64,000 bases of DNA from Microcystis wesenbergii NRERC-220. GTDB taxonomy: Bacteria > Cyanobacteriota > Cyanobacteriia > Cyanobacteriales > Microcystaceae. Location of the stretch: NCBI RefSeq assembly GCF_032027425.1, contig NZ_JAVSJA010000001.1:2369501-2433500 (forward strand). Direction: 5' to 3'. The notes under the pieces were generated by a model. It saw nothing but the letters and a program-made list of their open reading frames with translations, was not told where the DNA came from and made no database searches. The position numbers and the translations under genes were made by a program. Shown piece after piece: positions 7,953 to 16,100 of this stretch (positions are counted from its first letter, which is position 1; the number at the start of each line of letters is the position of its first letter).

Positions 7953-10262
7953 ATGGTCAAGAGATCGCTCCAGGCCTCCCCTTCGGGAATTAAACAGGCT
8001 AAACGAGCCTTTGCGCTCACGGGGTGGACTCAGGAAAATCTAGCAGGGGAAGTGAACTTAAAGACCCGCCAGCCGATTTGGCGGTTTTTCACAGGGAAAC
8101 CCGTTGATCGCCAGGTTTTCCTGGAAATTTGTTCGATTCTGGATTTGGATTGGCGGGAGATTGCCCTCGCTCCGCCCGCAGAATTTCCTGAACCAGGAGA
8201 ACTGGCGAAAACTAATATTGATGCTCTGGTGCAAGAGGTGCGAGCGCAACGCCTGGACACCATCCAAAACCAGTGCGGCATCTTGCAGTTACTAGATATC
8301 AGCCATCCAGTCAACATTGATGACATCTATGTGGATGTCAATATTTTGGCGGAAATTGCCAGTCAACAGTGGGTGGAGATTGCCGATTTGCAAAACTTGG
8401 GTCCCGCTGAATTCGATCGCGTCGGCTTGGGAGAGGTTGAGCAGAAGCAAATACCCGGAATGCAGGCTGTTGAAACTTACTCAAAGCTTAGAGTTTTGGG
8501 CAGGCCGGGGGTTGGCAAAACTACCTTTTTGCAACATCTGGCGATTCAGTGCAACCAAGGCGAGTTTGCGGCGAATCAAGTGCCGATTTTTATCTTATTG
8601 AGAGAATTTGCCGAGGAGTCCAGTCCCAGTGGTGAATTTAGCCTGTTCAACTACATCCGTCAGGCATTGCTCACCTCGGGAATTTCCAACCCGTCTGTGC
8701 TGGAAACCTTACTGCAAGCGGGCAGAGTCCTGCTGTTGCTCGATGGCATGGATGAAGTTCTCAACCAGGACATTACAGCAGTTCTGAGAGAAATTCGCCA
8801 ATTCTCAGAAAAGTATCATCGCAATCGATTTGTAGTAACCTGTCGCACCGCTGCCCAAAAACTCCAGATTCGAGGTTTCACTGATGTAGAAATTGCCCCC
8901 TTTACCCAGGCACAAATCAGCACCTTCGCGCAAAAGTGGTTTGTGGCACTGAGCAAAACGACTGCTCAAGCGGGGCAGGAGCAGTCGGCTGAGTTTATGG
9001 AGAAGTTGGACTTGCCGGAAAACTGGCAATTTCGGCAACTGGTGGTGACACCTCTGTTTCTGCATCTCGCCTGCTGGGTGTTTCAGGGTCAAGGGAAATT
9101 TCCGAGCAAGCGGGCTGAGTTTTATAAACAAGGGCTGGATTTGCTGCTGGGTAAATGGGATGAAGCTAGAGGAGTCGAACGCGATCAGGTTTACCGGGGG
9201 TTTTTATTGCCCCAAAAATTGAGGCTGTTGAGCCAGCTTGCAGCAGTGACTTTTGAACAGGGGCAGTATTTTTTTGAGCAACGCACGATTGAGCAATACA
9301 TTGGCGACTATTTGCGGAATTTGCCAGGTGCAACCCTGGAAGCAGAGGAACTCCAACTCGAAAGCGAAGCCATGCTGAAAGCGATCGAGGCACAGCATGG
9401 AATCCTCACAGAAAGGGCGCGAGGCATTTTTTCATTTTCTTATCTGGCATTTCAAGAATACTTCACGGCTCGAAAAATAGTTGCCAGCCATAATTTGCAG
9501 GCATTAGAACAAGCACTGGGAGGGTTGGTGAGTCACATCACCGATTCCCACTGGCGCGAAGTCTTCTTGTTAACGGCTGCCATGTTGCGAAGTGCAGATG
9601 CGCTGGTGCAGTTGATGAAGCAACAAATTGATGCCTTAGTCGCGCAAGACTCCTATCTGCAAGAGTTTTTGAGTTGGGCCAGCCAAAAATCCCAGCAGCT
9701 CCCAGACGAAACCAAAGTGGCGACCGCACGCGCATTTTACCTTGCCCTTGCCCAAAGCCCGCATACGGCAGATCGCTTTGCCTTAGCCAGCACGCTCGAT
9801 CAGGGGATGTTTTTAGATGCGGCGTTGGAGAACTTGCTGGTAGAGTTTGCCATCGACCACAGTCAGGATTTTGCATACGTCAATGCTTGTAGCGAGGCAC
9901 TCAACAACATTCTGGTGATGGTTCTGGATGCTGGATTTTATAAGTCTTTGCAACAATTGAGAGACCAACTGCCACCTCGGAGTCAAAACCTGGAACGGCT
10001 TCAGGAATGGTGGCAGAAAAACTATTCTGCCTGGGTGGAACAGTTGCGGTGTGCGATCGCCAATTATCGCAATATTCATCATCCCTGGCAGTTTACGACT
10101 GAGCAACAGCAGCTGCTCCAACGCTACTATGAGGCCAATCAACTCCTGATCGATTGTTTGAATAGTAACTGCGAAATAACAGCCGCAATCCGGCAAGAAA
10201 TTGAAGCCACGTTGCTGTTACCTCAAAAGGACTTGGAAGATCGGGAATGGCAAGGAGATTAA
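7953..10262 (+). CDS. NACHT-domain STAND NTPase
   Basis: 769 residues from ATG 7953 (TTG 7944 is closer to the GGGAGG and also possible). N-terminal helical, HTH-like segment (about 5-72, GWTQENLAGEVNL...TGKPVDRQVFLEIC), linker, then the NACHT domain: P-loop GRPGVGKTT at 183-191, Walker B LLLLDGMDE at 260-267 and a sensor segment FVVTCRT near 291. The C-terminal half is helical with no obvious repeats and resembles the NACHT C-terminal helical domains of cyanobacteria. Bacterial NACHT proteins can act as phage sensors; that role is inference. No effector domain is fused. The next gene starts 1 nt after its stop. Confidence 0.85.
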   Translation: MVKRSLQASPSGIKQAKRAFALTGWTQENLAGEVNLKTRQPIWRFFTGKPVDRQVFLEICSILDLDWREIALAPPAEFPEPGELAKTNIDALVQEVRAQRLDTIQNQCGILQLLDISHPVNIDDIYVDVNILAEIASQQWVEIADLQNLGPAEFDRVGLGEVEQKQIPGMQAVETYSKLRVLGRPGVGKTTFLQHLAIQCNQGEFAANQVPIFILLREFAEESSPSGEFSLFNYIRQALLTSGISNPSVLETLLQAGRVLLLLDGMDEVLNQDITAVLREIRQFSEKYHRNRFVVTCRTAAQKLQIRGFTDVEIAPFTQAQISTFAQKWFVALSKTTAQAGQEQSAEFMEKLDLPENWQFRQLVVTPLFLHLACWVFQGQGKFPSKRAEFYKQGLDLLLGKWDEARGVERDQVYRGFLLPQKLRLLSQLAAVTFEQGQYFFEQRTIEQYIGDYLRNLPGATLEAEELQLESEAMLKAIEAQHGILTERARGIFSFSYLAFQEYFTARKIVASHNLQALEQALGGLVSHITDSHWREVFLLTAAMLRSADALVQLMKQQIDALVAQDSYLQEFLSWASQKSQQLPDETKVATARAFYLALAQSPHTADRFALASTLDQGMFLDAALENLLVEFAIDHSQDFAYVNACSEALNNILVMVLDAGFYKSLQQLRDQLPPRSQNLERLQEWWQKNYSAWVEQLRCAIANYRNIHHPWQFTTEQQQLLQRYYEANQLLIDCLNSNCEITAAIRQEIEATLLLPQKDLEDREWQGD

Positions 10263-10263
10263 A

Positions 10264-11040
10264 TTGATAGACCACTCATTTGGATTTTACGGGTTCGCTT
10301 TCTTTGGGATCATCCTGGCGCGATACTTTCTCGTGGCTGGGGGAACCTATTTGTTCTTCTATTCGCCCTTGAGTCAGTCCTTTGTCAATCACAACCTGCG
10401 GCATTGGTCTCCCTCTTGGCGATCGATTCAACAAGATATCACGCTCTCGGTTCTTTCGGCGGGGGTGTTTGCGCTGGCGGCGGCTTTCATCATGACAGGA
10501 TACAGTTGGGGCATTACCCGCTTATACAGCCACCCTCAACAGTATGGGCTGTGTTATTTAGGGGTTAGTTATGGCGCTGTGTTGGTTCTCCAGGATGCCT
10601 ATTTCTATTTCACCCATCGCTTGTTTCACCACCCGTCACTCTTTCGGTGGTTACACCAGGGGCATCATCGCTCGCGCTATCCTACCCCGTGGACTTCGTT
10701 TGCCTTTGACCCACTAGAGGCGATCGTTCAGTCTCTCTTCCTGGTCGGCATTGTCTTTGTCCTTCCCCTGCATTTCATCACGTTAATTGCGGCACTCACC
10801 ACGATGACGATCTGGGCAGTGTTAAATCATCTTGGGATCGATCGCTTGCCCTCCTCATTTCCCCATCATTGGTTGGGTCGGTGGTTTATTGGTCCTGCCC
10901 ATCATTCCATTCATCATCGCAAGTACACCGTACATTACGGTCTATATTTCACGTTCTGGGACAAACTCCTCGGAACTCAAGACCCCGATTATGAGCAGAA
11001 GTTTGATGAGCGTCTGACGGGTAAAGTCGATGGAGTTTAA
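10264..11040 (+). CDS. Sterol desaturase/fatty-acid hydroxylase family membrane enzyme
   Basis: 258 residues from TTG 10264, chosen because AAGGAG lies 5 nt upstream and an earlier ATG would lie deep inside the NACHT gene. Three His clusters for the di-iron site are present: HRLFHH (118-123), HQGHH (131-135) and HHSIHH (213-218), set among four or five membrane helices. The family hydroxylates or desaturates lipids, sterols or carotenoids; CrtR/CrtZ-type carotenoid hydroxylases are relatives but the substrate here is unknown. The near-overlap with the NACHT gene suggests one transcript. Confidence 0.85.
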   Translation: MIDHSFGFYGFAFFGIILARYFLVAGGTYLFFYSPLSQSFVNHNLRHWSPSWRSIQQDITLSVLSAGVFALAAAFIMTGYSWGITRLYSHPQQYGLCYLGVSYGAVLVLQDAYFYFTHRLFHHPSLFRWLHQGHHRSRYPTPWTSFAFDPLEAIVQSLFLVGIVFVLPLHFITLIAALTTMTIWAVLNHLGIDRLPSSFPHHWLGRWFIGPAHHSIHHRKYTVHYGLYFTFWDKLLGTQDPDYEQKFDERLTGKVDGV

Positions 11041-11054
11041 CTCGTGCATCGCCC

Positions 11055-11160
11055 GTTACATTTTGTCTCGTATTCAAGCAATTCATACAGACTCAATCAA
11101 TTCATACAGTAAATCAAGCAACCGCCTGTTACAGTAATGCCAAGAGCAGAATTATCAACT
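11055..11160 (+). promoter_or_regulatory. Duplicated upstream block A, before the stress-protein gene
   Basis: A 106-nt block with two direct CAATTCATACAG repeats 21 nt apart, start to start. It recurs on the opposite strand at 19561-19665 upstream of a CsbD gene with roughly ten differences. Both blocks end 50-80 nt before a stress-gene start codon, which fits a shared promoter or operator region. The regulator is unknown. Confidence 0.5.
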
Positions 11161-11240
11161 CGCATCAGGAAATTCAATCGCGATAGTTCGCCATACTATA
11201 GGATTTACAAAGCTTTTACCGCATAGCGTTGGAGGGAAAA

Positions 11241-11843
11241 ATGACTTTAACTAACCGTAAACGAGCCGTGGGAATCTTCTCTAGCCATCAAGAGGCAGAG
11301 AAGGCACTGAATGGATTACGAGATGACGGATTTGCCATGAATGAGGTATCAATCATTGCCAAAGAGCCTGAACGACTGGAGCAGAGCAACCGGATTGGTG
11401 AGACACGAGTTCAAGAGCTTACCGAAACAAAAACAACTCATATTGACGAAGGAGCAAAGACTGGGGCAGCGGCAGGCGGAGCCATCGGAGGACTGACAGG
11501 CTTGCTGGTTGGGTTGGGCATATTGGCAATTCCTGGAGTGGGTCCCGTCATGTTGGCAGGGGCGGCTGCAACTGCGATCGCTACCACGTTAGCTGGCGGT
11601 GCAATCGGGACGGCTACCGGGGGTTTGGTAGGTGGTCTAATTGGTCTAGGAATTCCAGAAGATCGGGCACGAGTCTATCACGATTATGTGGTTCGTGGAG
11701 ACTACCTGTTGATCGTGGACGGTACAGATGCTGACATCCTTCAGGCTGAAACAATTCTAAAGCGCCGAGGGATTCGCGAGTGGGAAATTTACAATGCCCT
11801 AGCAATTGAAGGCTATGTCGATCCTCCTGCTTCTCGTTTGTAA
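11241..11843 (+). CDS. General stress protein, GSP17M/YflT-like with glycine-zipper segment
   Basis: 200 residues from ATG 11241 with GGAGG at 11231. The N-terminal alpha/beta domain (RAVGIFSSHQEAEKALNGLRDDGF) is typical of general stress proteins. The middle (about 72-140) is a long Gly/Ala-rich hairpin with GxxxG spacing that could enter a membrane, and a C-terminal ferredoxin-like half follows (DYLLIVDGTDADILQAETILKRRGI). Function is unproven; relatives respond to desiccation, salt and oxidative stress. The BON lipoprotein gene follows 28 nt downstream, suggesting an operon. Confidence 0.75.
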   Translation: MTLTNRKRAVGIFSSHQEAEKALNGLRDDGFAMNEVSIIAKEPERLEQSNRIGETRVQELTETKTTHIDEGAKTGAAAGGAIGGLTGLLVGLGILAIPGVGPVMLAGAAATAIATTLAGGAIGTATGGLVGGLIGLGIPEDRARVYHDYVVRGDYLLIVDGTDADILQAETILKRRGIREWEIYNALAIEGYVDPPASRL

Positions 11844-11871
11844 AATCGGAAATTATTAAAGGATTTGCATC

Positions 11872-12327
11872 ATGAAAAAGATCACAACTTTAATCCTCAG
11901 CAGCCTTCTACTGATTGGAACTGTGGCTTGTGGGAACAACGCTAAAACTAGCACCAACGCCCCTTCTTCCACAGAGGAAACGGGGCAAGTTCCTGATACT
12001 AAAACAGTCCAAAAGAACCAAAGCGATGCGTCTAGTCAAGTGCGCCGAAATCAACTCAATTCTGATATTCGCGCTCGTGAGCAACGCAACAATCTAACTG
12101 GAGGAGATGCGGATCGCGCCAACAGTGACCTTTCCAGTGAAGTTCGCTCTAAGCTAGAAGCCAACATCCCGAAAGGGCAACTTACAGTTTCTGCTAAAGA
12201 TGGAGCGGTAGTCGTCTCTGGAACCGTAGAAACTCAAGAGCAACTCGACAAAATTGACCCCTTGGCAAAACAAATCAAGGGTGTCAATAGTGTCAAAGTT
12301 ACAGCAAAGGTGGCGTTGTCAAATTGA
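11872..12327 (+). CDS. BON-domain lipoprotein
   Basis: 151 residues. Signal peptide KKITTLILSSLLLIGTVAC with the lipobox Cys at residue 20, so it should be lipidated and envelope-attached. A low-complexity Ser/Thr/Gln linker (22-75) is followed by a BON domain (about 84-150, LSSEVRSKLEANIP...VVSGTVETQEQLDKI...VNSVKVTAKV). BON domains bind membranes or periplasmic partners during osmotic or envelope stress. AAAGGA lies a few bases before the ATG. Confidence 0.85.
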   Translation: MKKITTLILSSLLLIGTVACGNNAKTSTNAPSSTEETGQVPDTKTVQKNQSDASSQVRRNQLNSDIRAREQRNNLTGGDADRANSDLSSEVRSKLEANIPKGQLTVSAKDGAVVVSGTVETQEQLDKIDPLAKQIKGVNSVKVTAKVALSN

Positions 12328-12362
12328 AAGATGCTCCGAATCAGCTTGGAACTGAAATTATA

Positions 12363-12464
12363 CTAAATCTGGTTATTAAAGACTGATTATCTATTGCCCC
12401 TTTTGCCTATTGCAAGAGTGCCTTTTGCCTGTCCTGATATGTAGCCTATACTCAACGGATTTAG
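12363..12464 (+). mobile_element. TA-flanked miniature element M1
   Basis: About 102 bp, ends CTAAATCTGG and CCGATTTAG-like, flanked by TA at 12361 and 12465. It shares its body (GACTGATTAT, GTAGCCTATACTCAACGG) with elements at 13913-14000 and 56311-56409. Non-coding. The ends match those beside the IS630-type transposase at 13933-15048, which may mobilise it. Confidence 0.75.
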
Positions 12465-12566
12465 TATTACTTTGATAGCAAGGATTGCATTGCATTTTTC
12501 ATATTCTAATACTAAATCCTGTTATACTAAATCCTGTTTTAAAAAGATGATAACAATCAGTCATAA
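12465..12566. repeat. Two tandem element half-ends (ACTAAATCCTGTT)
   Basis: ACTAAATCCTGTT occurs twice in direct order at about 12513-12539. The second copy is followed by TTAAAAAG, and its inverted partner lies near 15515-15535 (TTTTTAAACAGGATTTAG), so an older outer element may once have spanned this whole region. No gene seen. Confidence 0.5.
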
Positions 12567-12575
12567 GTTAGCCAA

Positions 12576-13892
12576 CTCAAGGGGTGACAGAAAGGTTAAA
12601 GAGCTTGCTTGATAAGGCTCATAGCCGTTAACCCTTTGGAGAAATAAGGGTTTTTCTGGGGTTTGAGGCGTATCAAAGAAAGGGCAAGTTCCGAAAAAAT
12701 ATCCATCGACTCAACCCAAAAAGTACCATAAGTCCCTATCCAAAAATCACTATGTCTTTCAGCAGAACGATTAGATTCTTTGAGGCGACAAATATAAACA
12801 CGGTGGGGGAAAATATTGAGTTGTTGACCCCGTATTGTATTTAAAGAATAGGCGATAGCAATTAATAAAACAAGAGCTAAAAAACGCGGTTCGCTAACTT
12901 TAGTTTTCTCGATATTATAACCTCCCGTTTTACAATCTTTGAACATTGCTTCAATGCCAAAACGAGATTCATATAAATTTAAAGTCTCATCCAAAGAGTC
13001 AAGATTAGTAAGAAGATACCAAGGAGCTTCGGCTTGTTTACTACGGTAGCGTCTTTTCCAGCGAGTGGCCAAATTAAAAGGGCCAAGTTTATGAGCAGAT
13101 GTATGATAAATATCCGAAAAAAAATGCTGAGTCCCCGGTTGAATATCTAGAGCTTTTAGAGGTTGATAGTTTTCTTCACCTGATAATAGCAAAGATGTTC
13201 CCTTCTTTTGTCTCAGAATAAAGGCTATCCCCTTTTCGTCTAGCCACTTTCCTAGTTGAACACTGTGAAATTCTCGGTCGCCTATCACGACAACTGGGTA
13301 GGATTTCAAAAATTTTAATACCGGCTTGAGAAAGTTTTTTTGGTTCCCTAAATTACTGCTTCCTTGTTTATCTAACAATATCCAGTACACAGGTAACGCC
13401 CTTTTTCCACAAATAACACTAGCTACAAACAAATTTCTTCCTTTCCAATCTGTTCGGTCAATTACCAATAATAGATGTCCCAGATGCTTAAGTTTTTTCA
13501 GTTTTCTTCTTTGATGTCGATTTTTATTTTTTTCGCTAAACTCTTGCTTAATAATGTGTTTAATTAGCGGAAACCATAACAATTTTACACTTAATTGCGG
13601 TAACTTGAGAAACCTTTGTAAATTTCTTCTTCTGCTTTCAAAGGTAATTGGTTGGGGAAATAAGGCGGCCAATCTCTCCAATTGTACTGTTCTATGGCTT
13701 TGTAGGAGCAGTATAAGAATTTGTAGAGTCAGATATTGTGCTTGTGTCAAGCTGGCTTGTAAACAGGCCTGATAGAATGATGGTAACATATTGAAATTTT
13801 GGGTGGTTGTCTCAACCACTCTATTTCTTTTGGGTTCATTTGGCTAGAGTCTTTATCTTGATTACCTTTGAACCCCTTTGTCACCCCTTGAG
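12576..13892 (-). mobile_element. IS4-family element 'a', copy 1
   Basis: 1317 bp with terminal CTCAAGGGGTGAC/GTCACCCCTTGAG and a 9-bp target duplication GTTAGCCAA at 12567-12575 and 13893-13901. It is essentially identical to copies at 25638-26945 and 45148-46464. Confidence 0.95.
12596..13819 (-). CDS. IS4-family transposase (copy 1)
   Basis: 407 residues from GTG 13819, or 397 from an internal ATG. DDE catalytic residues: Asp in VIDRTDWKG, Asp in VIGDREFHS, and the YREK signature YESRFGIEAMFKDCK that defines IS4 enzymes. Full-length with no lesions, so probably active. The identical copies in the window point to recent transposition. Confidence 0.9.
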   Translation of the reverse strand: MVETTTQNFNMLPSFYQACLQASLTQAQYLTLQILILLLQSHRTVQLERLAALFPQPITFESRRRNLQRFLKLPQLSVKLLWFPLIKHIIKQEFSEKNKNRHQRRKLKKLKHLGHLLLVIDRTDWKGRNLFVASVICGKRALPVYWILLDKQGSSNLGNQKNFLKPVLKFLKSYPVVVIGDREFHSVQLGKWLDEKGIAFILRQKKGTSLLLSGEENYQPLKALDIQPGTQHFFSDIYHTSAHKLGPFNLATRWKRRYRSKQAEAPWYLLTNLDSLDETLNLYESRFGIEAMFKDCKTGGYNIEKTKVSEPRFLALVLLIAIAYSLNTIRGQQLNIFPHRVYICRLKESNRSAERHSDFWIGTYGTFWVESMDIFSELALSLIRLKPQKNPYFSKGLTAMSLIKQAL

Positions 13893-13912
13893 GTTAGCCA
13901 ATGATAGTTATA

Positions 13913-14000
13913 CTAAATCCGTTGAGTATAGGCTACATATCAGGACAGGCACTCATGCAACAGGGGTAATAAATAATCAGTCTTTGATAACAGGATTTAG
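13913..14000 (-). mobile_element. TA-flanked miniature element M2
   Basis: 88 bp between CTAAATCCG and CAGGATTTAG, TA on both sides (13911, 14001), inverted relative to M1. It lies across the 3' end of the IS630-type transposase frame, replacing its natural C-terminus and left terminal repeat. Confidence 0.7.
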
Positions 14001-15048
14001 TATTAGTCAAGTTTTTAATTTCATTAGTCATTGTTTCGAGATACTGACAACGAGTTATCAGAATTTCTTCTATTTCTTCAATCGTCTCAAAATACTGATT
14101 AACCAGAAGTTCATCTACTAGAGACCACAATCTCTCGGCTGGCTGTAGTTCTGGCGAATAAGCTGGTAGAAAATCGAGCATGATTCCATCGGGAACTTCA
14201 AGTTTTTGACTTCTATGCCCCCCAGCATTATCTTGTACTAATAGGACAATTTTTTCTGCCGATAACCCGACATCTTTTGCCAAAGATTGATAGACTAAAC
14301 TTAACCATTGATGATTAACTCTTGGGATTAAATACCAGAGTGTTTTTCCTGTTTTTAGCTCAACAAATCCGTAAACATATAACCATTCATAACGAGGATG
14401 TACTAGGGCAGAAGGCCTTTCTCCTATTGGAGCCTAGACTTTTCTAATGATTGGTTTTAAGCCAACTCGATGTTCGTCAAAAAACCAGACTTCCACCTGA
14501 GAATTGGGAAATTTATCTTTTAATTCTTGGACTTTTACTGGTAAATTTTGCTTAAGTTTTTCTTGTTCAACTGGGTCTCCCTTTTTATGTTTTGGACTGG
14601 GCTTTTGACAAGAATATCTCGACTTTTTTAAGTAATCCCATCCCCTTTGATTCCACACTTTTTCTCGTCCTGTTTCCTTTTCTATCCATCTGGCTACCTT
14701 CGGACCTGTCCAGATTCCTCCATCCGCAGGACGTTCTTTCAGTTCTTCTTTTAATTTTTCAAATTGTTCTTCCTTCAATAAAGGTTCTTTTCCTCTCCGA
14801 TGTTCTGCACTTTTTTTCTTGAGATTTTTAACTCCTTCTTCTCCTAATTCATTATATCTCTTGAGAATTTTAAAACTATATTGATAATCTAACCCCACAG
14901 CTACTGCCGCATTTTTGATTGTCCATCCTAAGGATATTTTCCACAATAAGTGCCATCTTCTTGTTTCCACTGAGTCTTGACTGCTTCTATATCTATCCTT
15001 CAGTTCTTCTGAACTTAGATGTTCGGCTAAGTAAGCTTTCTTAGGCAT
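13933..15048 (-). pseudogene. IS630-type transposase with internal TAG
   Basis: The reading frame runs from ATG 15048 to TAG 14434-14436 (204 codons, HTH half plus FFDEHRVG), and continues in the same frame without shift as APIGERPSALVHPRYEW, through DNAGGH and the last acid in PAYSPELQPAERLW. Relatives usually have Trp at the stop, so a TGG to TAG change inactivated it. The last residues come from miniature element M2. The right end ACAGGATTTAG is followed by TA at 15092. Confidence 0.8.
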
Positions 15049-15095
15049 TTTATCTCCTCGTCTTTACTCGTTTTATTATAACAGGATTTAGTATA

Positions 15096-15188
15096 ATGCA
15101 CGAGCGCAATGCACACAACTTCCCCTTAGACTTAGCTAGTGGTGAACAGGCTTCTGTGGCTCTGATTGCTCCCGCTATCAATGGTTAA
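15096..15188 (+). pseudogene. psbA: psbA 3' fragment (photosystem II D1 C-terminus)
   Basis: The frame reads [18 protein letters not shown] followed by [12 protein letters not shown] and a TAA. This is the C-terminal tail of D1, including the LDLA processing site and the cleaved extension. Everything upstream is missing: the IS630-type end ACAGGATTTAG plus TA abuts the codon before Met. The fragment cannot encode a working D1. Other psbA copies elsewhere in the genome are to be expected. Confidence 0.85.
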
Positions 15189-15208
15189 TACCAAATCCGT
15201 TTTTAATA

Positions 15209-15455
15209 AGTACCTAAGCAAAATTAATTACACATCCAAGCCGTCACCCGTCAGCCAAAAGCTTTTTGCTGTGACCAGTAAACAGTGAACTAAAAATTCA
15301 AATCTGATCCCTGATAGCTGTCCCGGAGTCCCCGTCTCCTGACGACCGTCTCCTGTCTCCGTTCGGACCTCGGCGTGAGCTTTTGTCGAACGCAAAAGCT
15401 CACGGCCGAAGCCTGTCTCCTGTCTCGACTAGGAAATTAATTTTGCACGACTACT
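15209..15455 (+). mobile_element. TA-flanked miniature element N1
   Basis: 247 bp with ends AGTACCTAAGCAAAATTAAT and ATTAATTTTGCACGACTACT, flanked by TA at 15207 and 15456. The interior includes degenerate CGTCTCCTGT tandem units. Same family as 25407, 42345, 46594 and 53209. No coding capacity. Confidence 0.85.
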
Positions 15456-15555
15456 TATTGTGATTAACTCTCAAGTTATGAATTGTTTCTCCCCACACCC
15501 CACTATCCTATACTTTTTAAACAGGATTTAGTATAATTCCTAGTCTGAATGAAAA

Positions 15556-15582
15556 GGCACTCCCGCGAGGGGGTGCTTTTTT
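15556..15582 (+). terminator. Rho-independent terminator, probably of the lost psbA
   Basis: The stem GGCACTCCC/GGGGGTGC with loop GCGA is followed by TTTTTT. It stands 370 nt beyond the psbA stop; element N1 and an element half-end account for most of that distance, so it originally lay close behind psbA. Confidence 0.75.
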
Positions 15583-15658
15583 GTGGCTTTCCAAGTTATG
15601 AAGATGGAAGAAACTCTTAATGCCAAAAATATTAAAATAGATCGATAGATTTCATACT

Positions 15659-15963
15659 CTATCCTTCACCAGCTAATTTTAAGACAGAAGTACGAGTAGT
15701 GGCATCTAAGCGAAACTTCAGCAATTCTAGTTGACCCTTCGGCTTCGCTCAGGGTCAACGTCGAGCGAAGTCGAGACGTTGATTAAGAATTGGCTCAATA
15801 CGGTGTAGATAACCATTTTGTTTAGCCTTTAATAATATTCCCATTGTTCCAGTGAGTTTTATTCCTAATAAGTTGGCATACCGTCTTGCCAAGCCATCAT
15901 CAAGTAAAGCGAGAGAATCGGAAATTTCTATTGCTAAAGCTAATACTTCTTTTTGGCTCTACC
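15659..15963 (-). pseudogene. PIN-domain toxin (DUF3368-like), broken
   Basis: From about 15963 the minus strand reads QKEVLALAIEISDSLALLDD, then GLARRYANLLGIKLTGTMG and ILLKAKQNGYLHRIEPILN, the distal half of a DUF3368/VapC-type ribonuclease with the LLDDGLARR acidic motif. A double palindrome at 15731-15783 then breaks the frame, and the tail ELLKFRLDATTRTS follows. The N-terminal half and any antitoxin are absent. Confidence 0.65.
15731..15783. repeat. Double palindrome inserted in the PIN-toxin remnant
   Basis: Two adjoining hairpins: TTGACCC...GGGTCAA (15731-15758) and GTCAACG...CGTTGA (15754-15783). The second is the inverse of the repeat at 4354-4383. Confidence 0.75.
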
Positions 15964-16100
15964 GAACCTGTCATGTAAAACTATCAACAACTTATGCTTG
16001 TAAAGCTTGTATACTAAGACTTTGAGTTTTTGTTAGATTGATATTTATCAACTTTAGAGCATTGCTAGGCAGAGAGGGAGCTTGAGGAATTTTCTACAGT
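15964..16100. other. Short AT-rich stretch before an ISH3-type element
   Basis: No gene recognised. It ends with ACAGT (16096-16100), the left half of the target duplication of the following element. Confidence 0.5.
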
